A stretch of DNA of 64,000 nt from Psychrobacter glacincola. GTDB taxonomy: Bacteria > Pseudomonadota > Gammaproteobacteria > Pseudomonadales > Moraxellaceae. Below the pieces are notes generated by a model. The model was not told where the DNA came from. It was given only the letters and a program-made list of their open reading frames with translations, and searched no databases. The translations under genes were made by a program, and so were the position numbers. This document shows, in pieces, positions 51,512 through 60,327 of this stretch (position 1 is its first letter; each line of letters starts with the position of its first letter). The stretch is taken from assembly GCF_904846075.1 (NCBI RefSeq), contig NZ_CAJGZH010000001.1:744001-808000 (forward strand), read 5' to 3'.

Positions 51512-52702
51512 ATGTATATTCCTAGTACTGTCTCAAAGTGGCTCTGTATGCTAGGAGTAAGCTAACTGGTTAACTTACTTATTTAAGTTAAGCAGTTAAA
51601 TTATCTACATCGACTCATGTATATCCGTTAAGTCTCATACGCGCTTAGCCACTAAGAATGGACTGTAGTTGTCTGTCGTTATCCGCTTGGTTTATCAGTA
51701 ATATTGACGGTTTGCTTATGCTTATTACCGATGATATGTGTATCAGCATAGTTGCAAGGCGTAAGCTGTCTCAATTACTGCGACATTTATCTTATCAATT
51801 AATATCTGAGATGAATGTTCAGTAGACCGGTGGATAAAACAGGCGGTTATAATATTAAATACTTATCATGCCGATAGCATTCAACTTTTTGTGAGCGGTA
51901 TCGATTGACTACAGGGTTGGTGTGGCTGATTGAAACGATTAAGCGAATCTCTAATAATTGAGTAATATTTTACATAGAAATCAACAACTCGCTAATACTA
52001 ATCAAGCCATAAGTCCACTACCAAATGTATTCAAACCGTACGGCTACGTAACTGCAATTTGCCATATTTTTGTAGTAATTACTAGAATTTTCTTTGTACA
52101 GAAGCATATATATTCATATTGAGTCAGGCAGATATGACTACAAATAACGATAAAATATCGCATGTTTTGCCCTTTCTTAGATATCAGACCAATATATAAA
52201 GGCACATCGACTACACAAAAACAAAGCGATCATTAACCGCTTATCTGTCACTTCTCTATACTGGACAAGCTATGCACTAAAGATAATGCCAGTGGTTCGA
52301 TGATATTTGTGAGGTAGATATTATCAATGATAGGTAATAAAAACGAGCAATAGTCATGGGATAGCAGTGTGGTTTTGCGGTTGTGTTTTGGTAACGGCTA
52401 ATTGTAAAAATAATGAGATAGCGCCATCATTGTGTAAGATATCTTATCCTATAGTTTTGTTTCGTTGATAAGACGAGAGCATAGGGCGGTATACGATTGC
52501 TATCGTACTCATTAACTACTGTTTTTATGTTTAGTGTGGCTTTAATATAAGTGATGTGCTTTTATTATAAAAAATATACGGCTTCAATATAAGTAGACAT
52601 ACATTTGCATGACCTCATTTATCAGCTTCAAAACACAAGCTTTAAAAAATTATCAAAAAAGTGTTACTGGCTATTTATTATTTACCATTATTAGGAGAAA
52701 CA
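51512..52702. other. 1.2 kb gene-free region
   Basis: About 1190 bp, AT-rich, between the symporter and lemA. All frames are closed at short intervals; I see no tRNA, insertion-sequence end, long inverted repeat or dense tandem repeat. Short echoes of words such as GGCTTTAATATAAGT and GGCTTCAATATAAGT occur near 52540-52590. It must contain promoters for both flanking genes, and could hide a small RNA. Confidence 0.45.
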
Positions 52703-53338
52703 ATGATGACGCGTCAATCAATTGTAAAACCGATATTGCTCGCAGCCGTGTTAGCGACGTCTACCGTCGGTCTGAGCGGTTGTGGCTACAACAACCTGCA
52801 AGCTCAAGATGAGCAAGTTACCGCGTCGTGGTCAGAAGTGGTGAACCAATATCAACGCCGCGCTGATTTGGTACCAAACTTAGTCAAAGTCGTGCAGCAG
52901 TATGCTGAGCAAGAACAAGAAGTGTTTACTCAAGTAGCTGAGGCACGCTCTCGTGCTGGTAGCATTACTGTGACGCCAGAAGTACTGAATGATCCAGAAG
53001 CGATGGAGCGTTATGCAGCTGCACAGGAACAGATGACAGGTGCATTATCACGTTTGATGGCTGTCTCTGAACGTTATCCTGAGTTAAAGTCAGATGCTTT
53101 GTTCCAAGACTTACAAGCCCAGCTCGAAGGCACTGAAAACCGTATTGCCGTCGCTCGTAACCGTTATATTCAAGAAGTGCAAAGCTATAATACGACGGTG
53201 CGCCAATTCCCAACCAACATTACAGCAAAAGTATTTGGTATGAATGCCAAGCCAAACTTTAGCGTGGCGAATGAAGACGCTATTTCAACCGCACCAAGTG
53301 TTGACTTCGGTGATGATAAGTCAGCGACAGCTGAGTAG
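52703..53338 (+). CDS. lemA: LemA-family lipoprotein
   Basis: A 211 aa protein from ATG 52703 (TTAGGAGAAACA upstream; ATG 52706 also possible). It has a signal peptide with lipobox LSGC (TVGLSGCGYNN), then the LemA helical domain: YQRRADLVPNLVKVVQQYAEQE, VAEARSRAGS, RLMAVSERYPELKSDALFQDLQ, NRIAVARNRYIQEVQSYN and TTVRQFPTNITAKVFGM. LemA genes are usually followed by TPM-domain genes, as here. Role is uncertain, probably envelope-linked. Confidence 0.95.
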   Translation: MMTRQSIVKPILLAAVLATSTVGLSGCGYNNLQAQDEQVTASWSEVVNQYQRRADLVPNLVKVVQQYAEQEQEVFTQVAEARSRAGSITVTPEVLNDPEAMERYAAAQEQMTGALSRLMAVSERYPELKSDALFQDLQAQLEGTENRIAVARNRYIQEVQSYNTTVRQFPTNITAKVFGMNAKPNFSVANEDAISTAPSVDFGDDKSATAE

Positions 53339-53358
53339 TGATGATTAAATAGAGATGA

Positions 53359-53391
53359 AAACAGAGCGGGATTTGCCGCTCTGTTTGTTTA
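53359..53391 (+). terminator. Hairpin after lemA
   Basis: An 11 bp perfect stem AAACAGAGCGG / CCGCTCTGTTT with a 6 nt loop. The T-tract is interrupted (TTTGTTTACATTTTT), so it may be partial attenuation between lemA and the TPM genes. Confidence 0.7.
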
Positions 53392-53599
53392 CATTTTTAT
53401 CGTTTAGCTCAGTTAGCCACTAGTTTGCTTAGCCACATTTTTAAAGGTATTGATGGATATGAATGCCTATTAAATGAATACCAAATCCAAAAAGTACGAT
53501 TAGCTGTGTCAAATTTGGTTTCTTTGCTATGCTAATTTTTGTGAATGGTATCACGTAGATTCACTCAGTACAGATGTCACTTGAGGTGGTATAGATTAG

Positions 53600-54760
53600 A
53601 TGAACAATTCAAAAGCAATCCTATCAGTATTACTGTTCACACTCAGCATCAGTAGTGCGCCTGTGTTGTATGCTGCGCCTAATGAAGCCATTGATAGCAC
53701 CTCAGACATGCAAAGTCGTAGTGTTGAGGACTTGGTAGCGATTGCCAAAGCGGGCGAGTCTAATGAAGCGATCAATGACGCTGTATTGGGTAATGATGCA
53801 ATCAATGATGCCATTTTAGGTAATGAGGCGATCAACCCTAATGCGGCTAATAATGAGGCAGCAGTTGGGTCAACAGCCGCAAATCCTTCTCCTATACAGT
53901 CAAATGCACCCAGTGTCGATGCCGATAAGCTCATATTAAATAATCCTGTCGTTGATCAGGCCAATATCCTAAATCCGCAAGAAAAACAGCGTCTAGAGGC
54001 GCAGCTTAGAAATATTTATCAGCAAGGGCTTGCCCAAGCAGCAGTTGTTATCGTGCCTACGACCAATGGTGTTCCTATCTTTGACTATGCTCTACAAGTA
54101 GCTGAGACGTGGCAGCTGGGCAACAAAGACATCGATGATGGCTTACTCATGGTAGTCGCCGTCAATGACCGTGATATGTACATTTTGACGGGTTATGGAC
54201 TAGAGGGTGTCTTACCAGATGCTGCCGTCAATCGTATTATTCGTGAAGATATCACGCCGTTATTTAAGCAAAATAACTATGGCGCTGGGATAATAGCTGG
54301 CGTTGACGCGCTCAAAACGCGGCTGACTGCTGATCCTGAGGTATTGGCTCGTGCTGATGCGCAAGCAGCTGAGCGTAGTGTACAACAAGGTTCAGACGAG
54401 CTACCATCGCCCATATTTTTATTCATTATGGCAATGATATTTGGAAGCTTTATTACCAGTATTTTTGGTCGTGTATTTGGTTCTATTATTACTGCTGGTG
54501 GGTTTTTTGCGGGATCGTTAGCCTTAGGCGGTGGTTTTTTTATGACCGTTATTATGGCTATATTCTTATGGCTATTTTTGATTTCACGTGGTGGCGGTGG
54601 TGGTAAAGGTGGATCTGGCGGCGGTCGTAGAGGCGGCGGTATGATATTCCTACCTGGTATGGGCGGTGGCGGCGGCTCTGGCGGTGGTGGTTTTGGCGGC
54701 GGCGGCTTCGGTGGTGGTGGCGGCGGTTTTGGCGGCGGCGGTGCTGGTGGCTCGTGGTAG
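53600..54760 (+). CDS. TPM-domain membrane protein with Gly-rich tail (YgcG-like)
   Basis: A 386 aa protein: signal peptide (ending near PVLYA), then a low-complexity Asn/Ala-rich segment containing three 10-residue repeats (53761-53850). The TPM domain (~115-240) follows (VVDQANILNPQEKQRLEAQL; IDDGLLMVVAVNDRDMYIL; GYGLEGVLPDAAVNRII). Two hydrophobic segments come next (~265-330) and then a Gly/Ser/Arg-rich tail ending GGAGGSW. This is the standard partner of LemA. TPM domains in some homologs show phosphatase activity; not shown here. Confidence 0.92.
   Translation: MNNSKAILSVLLFTLSISSAPVLYAAPNEAIDSTSDMQSRSVEDLVAIAKAGESNEAINDAVLGNDAINDAILGNEAINPNAANNEAAVGSTAANPSPIQSNAPSVDADKLILNNPVVDQANILNPQEKQRLEAQLRNIYQQGLAQAAVVIVPTTNGVPIFDYALQVAETWQLGNKDIDDGLLMVVAVNDRDMYILTGYGLEGVLPDAAVNRIIREDITPLFKQNNYGAGIIAGVDALKTRLTADPEVLARADAQAAERSVQQGSDELPSPIFLFIMAMIFGSFITSIFGRVFGSIITAGGFFAGSLALGGGFFMTVIMAIFLWLFLISRGGGGGKGGSGGGRRGGGMIFLPGMGGGGGSGGGGFGGGGFGGGGGGFGGGGAGGSW
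53761..53850 (+). repeat. 30-bp in-frame tandem repeat, 3 copies
   Basis: Exact 30 bp spacing (53761, 53791, 53821) encoding NEAINDAVLG, NDAINDAILG and NEAINPNAAN in the TPM protein; a decayed fourth unit follows at 53851. Confidence 0.88.
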
Positions 54761-54834
54761 ACGCTTGGTAGATGCTTAAGTAAAAACGGATACTAAACGA
54801 CCGTCAGCAATGACGTATTTGAGGAAATAGTAAA

Positions 54835-55359
54835 ATGTCAGAAAACAACGCGTCAAATCCCAGTTTTGCCCGCTGGTGGCGTCAAGTCTTATTTATTCCT
54901 ATATTGCATAGTAAATGGTTAACAGCAGCAGCCAAAGCACGTTTAACAGACGAGGTGACCCGTGCAGAGCGAGGGCATCGGGGTGAGGTGTTTTTGATTG
55001 TAGAAAACCATCTGCCGATTCAAGAGGCGTACTATATTGGCTGTCGCGAACGTGCGATTGAGCTGTTTAGTGAGTATCGAGTTTGGGATACTGAAGAGAA
55101 TACGGGCGTCTTGGTGTATGTCAATATTTGCGAGCACCAGTTAGAGATCGTAGCTGATCGTGGTATCAGTGCTCATGTCAGCCCCACCGTTTGGCGGGCG
55201 ATGTGTGATAAGGCTGTGTCAGGTATTGCCAATCAAAAAACCGAAGAAAGCTTGGCTGAATTGTTAGATGAAGTTGGGCAAGTGCTGCGTCAGTATTATC
55301 ATTTGGAGCAGGATCCAGCGGGTAACGAGTTGTCTGATACTGTGGTGTTTTTGAAGTAA
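54835..55359 (+). CDS. Second TPM-domain protein
   Basis: A 174 aa protein, soluble apart from a weakly hydrophobic N-terminal segment (WRQVLFIPILHS). The TPM-like domain shows LTDEVTRAERGHRGEVFLIV, VWDTEENTGVLVYVNICEHQLEIVADRGI and WRAMCDKAVSGIANQKTE. It lies 74 bp after the first TPM gene. The lemA-TPM-TPM order is the usual operon. No signal peptide is evident, so it may face the cytoplasm. Confidence 0.88.
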   Translation: MSENNASNPSFARWWRQVLFIPILHSKWLTAAAKARLTDEVTRAERGHRGEVFLIVENHLPIQEAYYIGCRERAIELFSEYRVWDTEENTGVLVYVNICEHQLEIVADRGISAHVSPTVWRAMCDKAVSGIANQKTEESLAELLDEVGQVLRQYYHLEQDPAGNELSDTVVFLK

Positions 55360-55510
55360 CGTTGATGAGGCAGTCTGATGGCTTGTTATTTTGCTAGCAT
55401 CATGTTCTTTTATAGGGTTTCGGCATCAATTACAATATAATAGCGCCTCTAGAAATCGAGGGTGACTGATATATTGCTCAAGCGTATATACAGGCTTTGC
55501 ATTTATAAAG

Positions 55511-55536
55511 GCACTTCTCAAAAGCACTTCTCAAAA
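55511..55536. repeat. 13-bp direct tandem repeat
   Basis: GCACTTCTCAAAA occurs twice, at 55511-55523 and 55524-55536, with a diverged third copy (GTACTCTACTACAAAA) beyond. It is 35 bp upstream of the deaminase start. Confidence 0.85.
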
Positions 55537-55570
55537 GTACTCTACTACAAAAGGCCGTCACTGGAATCCT

Positions 55571-56569
55571 ATGATTGATTTAATAAAGAAATTACCAAAA
55601 GCTGAGCTGCATTTACATATTGAAGGCTCACTAGAACCTGAGCTGATGTTTAGATTGGCCAAAAAGAACCAGATAGAGATTCCTTATAAAAATATAGAAG
55701 ATGTGCGCAACGCCTACAACTTCACCAACTTGCAAACCTTTTTAGATATCTACTATGCAGGCGCAAATGTCCTGATCACTAAAGACGATTTTTATGATTT
55801 AACGTGGGAATATATACTTAAGTGTGTTGAAGATAACGTCATTCACACAGAGATATTTTTTGACCCGCAGACGCATACTGAACGAGGCATACCTTTTGAA
55901 GTGGTGATAACAGGTATCAAAGACGCGCTTGCAGATGCCAAAGAAAAATATGGTATCACCTCTTGTATCATCATGTGTTTCCTAAGGCATTTATCACAAG
56001 AAGAAGCGTTTGAGACCTTAGAGCAAGCATTGGTATTCAAAGATGACATCATCGGTGTCGGTCTTGATTCGTCAGAGCTGGGCAATCCACCATCGAAATT
56101 CAAAGATGTCTTCAAAAAAGCTAAAGAAGCAGGTTTTAAGCTGGTCGCCCATGCTGGTGAAGAAGCAGATTTTTCGTACATTTACGAAGCACTGGACTTA
56201 TTAAATATCAATAGAATCGATCATGGTGTGCAATCGATAACAAGCCCAGAGTTGATGCAAAGACTAAAAGATGAGCAAATGCCGCTGACCGTTTGCCCGA
56301 ACTCAAATATTGAGCTGAAAGTCTTTGATAATTACAAAGAACACAATATCAAGGAGCTGCTAGATTATGGTCTAAATATCACCATAAACTCAGACGACCC
56401 AGCCTATTTCAAAGGTTATATGAATCAGAACTTTATAAATATATGCGAAAATTTACCGCTAACAGAAGATGATGTTGTTACTTTGGTAAAGAACTCCTTT
56501 AATGCCTCATTTATTAGTGATGAATTAAAAGCAGCATATTTGGCGAAAGTTGATCTGGCACTAAAGTAA
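55571..56569 (+). CDS. Adenine/adenosine deaminase family protein
   Basis: A 332 aa metallo-amidohydrolase of purine salvage. Zn ligands H14 and H16 are in AELHLHIEGSLEPELM, and the catalytic region reads VAHAGEEADF (His, Glu), RIDHGVQS and TINSDDPAYF (Asp-Asp). The motif VGLDSSELGNPPSKF is typical of the adenine deaminase subgroup (yeast Aah1/Pseudomonas type), so adenine to hypoxanthine is the likelier reaction than adenosine to inosine; this is an inference. Start ATG 55571; GGAATCCT upstream is weak. Confidence 0.9.
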   Translation: MIDLIKKLPKAELHLHIEGSLEPELMFRLAKKNQIEIPYKNIEDVRNAYNFTNLQTFLDIYYAGANVLITKDDFYDLTWEYILKCVEDNVIHTEIFFDPQTHTERGIPFEVVITGIKDALADAKEKYGITSCIIMCFLRHLSQEEAFETLEQALVFKDDIIGVGLDSSELGNPPSKFKDVFKKAKEAGFKLVAHAGEEADFSYIYEALDLLNINRIDHGVQSITSPELMQRLKDEQMPLTVCPNSNIELKVFDNYKEHNIKELLDYGLNITINSDDPAYFKGYMNQNFINICENLPLTEDDVVTLVKNSFNASFISDELKAAYLAKVDLALK

Positions 56570-56598
56570 ATCAACTATGATTAGGTTTTAGTACCCGA

Positions 56599-56636
56599 GG
56601 CTTAACGGTTGATATCAATCGTTAAGCCTTTTCTTT
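56599..56636 (+). terminator. Terminator of the deaminase gene
   Basis: A 16-nt-arm inverted repeat AGGCTTAACGGTTGAT / ATCAATCGTTAAGCCT (one G-T pair) is followed by TTTCTTTTTT. Confidence 0.9.
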
Positions 56637-56658
56637 TTTACACGGTATGCTTTTTAGG

Positions 56659-56703
56659 TTCAAGTGACTTAAGTTCAGGCGACTTAAGTTCAAGCGACTA
56701 GAG
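56659..56703. repeat. 15-bp tandem repeat overlapping the sirtuin stop codon
   Basis: Units TTCAAGTGACTTAAG (56659-56673), TTCAGGCGACTTAAG (56674-56688) and TTCAAGCGACTAGAG (56689-56703). The third contains the sirtuin stop codon (56698-56700, minus strand). Confidence 0.88.
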
Positions 56704-57498
56704 CGCAGTGATTTTCTGGATTAATAACGGCATAATCACCCCAGCTTTTTCCGCTAAGGTGATATCCACAATAGTATTCGGCGTTGGATTGGGATTTATC
56801 TCAATAATTTTGGCACCATTTTGCTTCGCTAACTGTGCGAGTCCAGCGGCAGGATAGACGAGACTGGAGGTGCCAATACTGATAAATACCTCGCAGTTCG
56901 CCGCCGCATCTTCTGCCGTTTGCCATGCTTGTACTGGTAATGCTTCGCCAAACCAAACGATATCTGGTCTGATATAGCCATCGCAATGGCGACAGGTCAT
57001 CAGTGTGTCATCAAAATTGATTGTATCCTCGCTATGATACGAACCCCTCGATTGACTTTGGCAGACTGTCTCACATTGACTACAGCGGTTATGCCACAGA
57101 TTACCATGCAAATGAGTTACCGTACTGCCAGCTTGCTCATGTAAATCATCAACATTTTGAGTGATAAGCGTTAATGATTGATTGGACGACTGAGTATGGT
57201 ATTGCCACTGCGCTAAGGCAAAATGTGCAGGATTCGGTTTTTTATCTGCGACCAATTGCCTGCGCCATTGATACCATGACCACACCAGTTTTGGATCACG
57301 AGTGAAAGCCTCAGGTGTCGCTAAGTCTTCCACACCATAGTTTTCCCACAAGCCTGTTTGCTTATCTCGGAAAGTTGGAATGCCACTTTCTGCTGAAATC
57401 CCTGCACCCGTTAAGATACAAATATGCTGTTTGGATGTCAATAATTTAGCAGCAAGTTCTACTTCTGCTATTAACGCTGGTGATAATTCTGCTAACAT
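56698..57498 (-). CDS. cobB: NAD-dependent protein deacylase, class III sirtuin
   Basis: CobB-type sirtuin that removes acyl groups from lysine using NAD+. 266 aa. NAD-binding GAGISAESGIPTFRD; TQNVDDLHEQAGS; catalytic H131 in THLHGNLW; zinc cysteines C139, C142, C169 and C172; PDIVWFGEALP. Y76 and R79 (WSWYQWRR) have the Tyr-x-x-Arg spacing of SIRT5-like class III enzymes, which prefer succinyl or malonyl lysine. That preference is inferred. It converges on the deaminase terminator and is divergent from the small membrane protein gene. Confidence 0.93.
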   Translation of the reverse strand: MLAELSPALIAEVELAAKLLTSKQHICILTGAGISAESGIPTFRDKQTGLWENYGVEDLATPEAFTRDPKLVWSWYQWRRQLVADKKPNPAHFALAQWQYHTQSSNQSLTLITQNVDDLHEQAGSTVTHLHGNLWHNRCSQCETVCQSQSRGSYHSEDTINFDDTLMTCRHCDGYIRPDIVWFGEALPVQAWQTAEDAAANCEVFISIGTSSLVYPAAGLAQLAKQNGAKIIEINPNPTPNTIVDITLAEKAGVIMPLLIQKITAL

Positions 57499-57533
57499 GA
57501 GCCAACCCTTGCTAATAATGGATATCTCTTCTA

Positions 57534-57902
57534 ATGATAGATGGAATTTGGTGGCTTGTCATATTGTTTGCTGTTATTGCCGCTTTATGGTTGTTGGCAA
57601 AGTCACGCGGCGTAAAAGTGGGTGAGACAATTCATAATAAATCGTCTAAAAGCGTGAAAAAACCTATTAATGACGACCTGCAAAAAACATCCGTGCTTAT
57701 CAAACAGTATTTTCCTGATTATCGAGTCACACGCAAGACCAATCATTTATTGCTCAGTAAACAAGATAAAAAAATTGCAATGATTACGATGGATAAGAAA
57801 ATTGCTTCAGGTCAGCGCCTGTTGGGTAACGTGCCCGTGATTAATTATCATCGTGTGCCTAACCGTGCCCAGCTAGCGGCTAATTTGCAGCAAGCAGAAT
57901 AG
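57534..57902 (+). CDS. Small membrane-anchored hypothetical protein
   Basis: A 122 aa protein: one N-terminal transmembrane helix (IWWLVILFAVIAALWLLA), then a basic cytosolic domain with Lys-rich strands (LLLSKQDKKIAMITMDKKIA; VINYHRVPNRAQLAANLQQAE). I do not recognise the family. ATG 57534 has only a weak GGAT ribosome-binding site. It is head-to-head with cobB, 35 bp apart, so the two promoters must overlap. Confidence 0.6.
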   Translation: MIDGIWWLVILFAVIAALWLLAKSRGVKVGETIHNKSSKSVKKPINDDLQKTSVLIKQYFPDYRVTRKTNHLLLSKQDKKIAMITMDKKIASGQRLLGNVPVINYHRVPNRAQLAANLQQAE

Positions 57903-58064
57903 GCGAGTGTTATAAGCAAAATGCCTATCATATAAGAGAACTGTTTATCAATAGACGAGCACGCACGGCGAAATCCGCAAATATTTTGAGCGCGGGGTTG
58001 ATGTATATTTGAGATTTAGGGTGCTACTAGGGAAGGATGAAACAAATATTATAAATACGATGAT

Positions 58065-58141
58065 TGGTGCGCTCGGCGGGAATCGAACCCACGACCCTCG
58101 GCTTCGGAGACCGATACTCTATCCAACTGAGCTACGAGCGC
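58065..58141 (-). tRNA. tRNA-Arg (CCG)
   Basis: A 77 nt tRNA on the minus strand. The acceptor GCGCTCG pairs with CGAGCGC, with discriminator A and an encoded CCA. The anticodon CCG is at 58105-58107 in loop CTCCGAA, with T-loop TTCGATT. It stands alone. Confidence 0.96.
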
Positions 58142-58450
58142 ATAACAACAATGGCGTACGGTATTATCAACATCATGCCTAAACGAGCGTTATGAGCAGT
58201 AAAGATGTCGAAAAATAAAGACCGCTTAGTCTAACAAATAAAATCCATAAAGCCAATGAATGAAGACAGTGATTGATGTTTTTTAAGAAAAAACAGGATA
58301 GTCATTAAACAGGCATGGCAATCTACCTGCCTTTTCCCTTATAATGACAGGGAGAATTCATATTTATAATCACCGATTACAAGTGTGCTGGTACGCGGGA
58401 TGGCTGTTTGCTATTGATAACTATTTGGTTGTCAAAGGAGGACAAGCAGA
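58142..58450. other. Intergenic region upstream of the cytochrome gene
   Basis: About 309 bp between tRNA-Arg and the short upstream ORF. It must carry the tRNA promoter (minus) and the cytochrome promoter (plus). Nothing else recognised. Confidence 0.4.
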
Positions 58451-58483
58451 ATGTCTGAGCCGTATAAGCCTTTGTATATGTAA
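58451..58483 (+). CDS. Possible 10-codon upstream ORF (leader peptide)
   Basis: ATG 58451 to TAA 58481-58483 would encode MSEPYKPLYM. It has the best Shine-Dalgarno in the neighbourhood (AAAGGAGG, 58434-58441, 9 nt spacing) and ends 16 bp before the cytochrome start. It may be a translational-coupling or leader element. Too short to prove as a gene. Confidence 0.4.
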   Translation: MSEPYKPLYM

Positions 58484-58499
58484 TAAGAGAACGTGACGA

Positions 58500-59132
58500 A
58501 TGAGAAAAGTAGTTATGTTATCGGCAGCTGCCATTCTAGGAATCGCTAGTATCGCGGTGAGCCAAGCTGAAAGTGTTGTAGATACTCCTGTAACTGTTTC
58601 TGATGTAGCAGCAGCGCAGGAAGTGGTAGCAAATGCGCCTGAGCAGTTGGGTGATGATACCCAAGCTGCTGCAGATACGACTGATGGCGAGGCACCTGCC
58701 GCAGAAACTGCCGCTGCCGCACCTGCGGTTGATGAAGAGCCTATTCCGCAAGATACGCCGCAAGTGCAAAAGCTGATTGCTTTGTATCCTAACTTAATTG
58801 CTCGCATTCAGCCAGTTGCTAAAGTGTGCTTTGAAGACGATGAAGTTTGTGATGTGACGGCACGTGCCGCTGGCCCGGCAGCGGGTGACGGCCCTCGTGA
58901 TGGCAAAGCAGTATACAATGCCGTATGTCAGACTTGTCATGCGGCAGGTCTACTTGGCTCACCAATCTTAGGTGACGCTGGTGCATGGGGACCACGTATC
59001 TCCAAAGGTAAAGAAACATTATACACTCATGCTATCAATGGTTTTAACGCCATGCCTGCTAAAGGTGGTGCTGATATCCCTGATGAGGAAGTTCAAAACG
59101 CTGTCGATTATATGGTTGGTGAAGCAAGCTAA
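58500..59132 (+). CDS. Cytochrome c5-like c-type cytochrome
   Basis: A 210 aa periplasmic or membrane-anchored haem protein. Signal/anchor MRKVVMLSAAAILGIASIAV, then an Ala/Glu-rich linker (~25-90) and one class I cytochrome c domain. Haem attachment is C143-x-x-C146-H147 (AVCQTCHAAG) and the axial Met185 is in NAMPAKGG. Two further Cys (110, 117) could form a disulfide, as in c5 proteins. It probably carries electrons to a terminal oxidase or reductase. AAGAGA lies before ATG 58500. Confidence 0.92.
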   Translation: MRKVVMLSAAAILGIASIAVSQAESVVDTPVTVSDVAAAQEVVANAPEQLGDDTQAAADTTDGEAPAAETAAAAPAVDEEPIPQDTPQVQKLIALYPNLIARIQPVAKVCFEDDEVCDVTARAAGPAAGDGPRDGKAVYNAVCQTCHAAGLLGSPILGDAGAWGPRISKGKETLYTHAINGFNAMPAKGGADIPDEEVQNAVDYMVGEAS

Positions 59133-59177
59133 TTGTATTGAATATCTGGCTAAGCCTTTTACCATATATATCAGTGG

Positions 59178-59214
59178 AGCGCCTATTTCATTAAATGAGA
59201 TAGGCGCTTTTTTA
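59178..59214 (+). terminator. Terminator of the cytochrome gene
   Basis: AGCGCCTAT / ATAGGCGCT with an inner TCAT/ATGA extension, then T6. Confidence 0.9.
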
Positions 59215-59364
59215 ATGATGAGTATTATCAATACAGTACTTCTAAGGCATTACAGTTGAAATTCATCGACACTAGCCTCACTTTATGACACTACACAGTC
59301 TCTTCTGTCTGTTTATATTCTAAAAACTATTTTACATAAATTTATAACCAATAAAGAGGTTTTT

Positions 59365-60327
59365 ATGTCTGAGGTACCAGCACTTGCTATCCAGAATTTA
59401 TCCAAAACCTATAGCAATGGGTTTTCGGCACTCAAAGATGTCAGTTTAACCGTCCCGCAAGGGGGGTTTTTTGCGTTGCTGGGGCCAAATGGTGCTGGTA
59501 AATCAACCATGATTGGTATTATTAGCTCGCTTTTTAAACCAACAACTGGCAGCGTAAAGATCTTTGGCACAGACTTACTAGAGAATCCGTCTGTCGCTAA
59601 ACAGTATCTTGGTATCGTCCCACAAGAGTTTAATTTTAATATGTTCGAAAAAGTCGAAGATATTTTGATTACACAGGCTGGTTACTTTGGCATTCCTGCC
59701 AAAGAAGCACGCCCACGGGCAAAACGATTATTAATGGCGCTAGGTCTGTGGGACAAGCGCAATAGCAAATCACGTGAGCTATCAGGTGGTATGAAGCGCC
59801 GGTTGATGATTGCAAGGGCGCTGATTCATAAGCCAAAATTATTGATTTTGGATGAGCCAACCGCTGGGGTAGATATCGAGTTACGCCGCTCTATGTGGGA
59901 GTTTATGCAGCAGATTAATATCGAAGAAAACACCACGATTATTCTGACGACTCATTATCTTGAAGAAGCGGAGCAGCTGTGCAAACGCATTGCAATTTTG
60001 GATCATGGTGAGATTCGTATTAATACTGAGATGAAGGACTTGCTAGCGCAGCTATCGGTTGAGACCTTTGTTTTTGATTTGGAGACACCGCTTACGCGTC
60101 AATTGGTTTTGGCAGGAGTGACAGACACATCGCAGCCTGATGATCAGACGCTTGAAGTCACACTGACTGAAGGCGAATCGTTAAATGGTGTTTTTGACCA
60201 GTTATCTGAGCAAGGTATCACGGTAGCCAGTATGCGTAATAAAGCCAATCGACTAGAAGAGCTATTTATGCGTTTAGTAGACAAAAATATCCAAAGTGCA
60301 GACAGCATGAAGGAGGCAGGATTGTGA
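59365..60327 (+). CDS. yadG: ABC transporter ATP-binding protein, YadG-like
   Basis: A 320 aa ATPase of an ABC-2 exporter. Walker A LLGPNGAGKST, Q-loop VPQEFNFN, signature RELSGGMKRRLMIARALIH, Walker B LLILDEPTAGVD and the H-loop TTHYLEEAEQL. The C-terminal part (~230-320) is an accessory domain. Its stop overlaps the permease start (GTGA), so translation is coupled. Substrate unknown. YadG is the closest family I recognise; the symbol is tentative. Confidence 0.92.
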   Translation: MSEVPALAIQNLSKTYSNGFSALKDVSLTVPQGGFFALLGPNGAGKSTMIGIISSLFKPTTGSVKIFGTDLLENPSVAKQYLGIVPQEFNFNMFEKVEDILITQAGYFGIPAKEARPRAKRLLMALGLWDKRNSKSRELSGGMKRRLMIARALIHKPKLLILDEPTAGVDIELRRSMWEFMQQINIEENTTIILTTHYLEEAEQLCKRIAILDHGEIRINTEMKDLLAQLSVETFVFDLETPLTRQLVLAGVTDTSQPDDQTLEVTLTEGESLNGVFDQLSEQGITVASMRNKANRLEELFMRLVDKNIQSADSMKEAGL

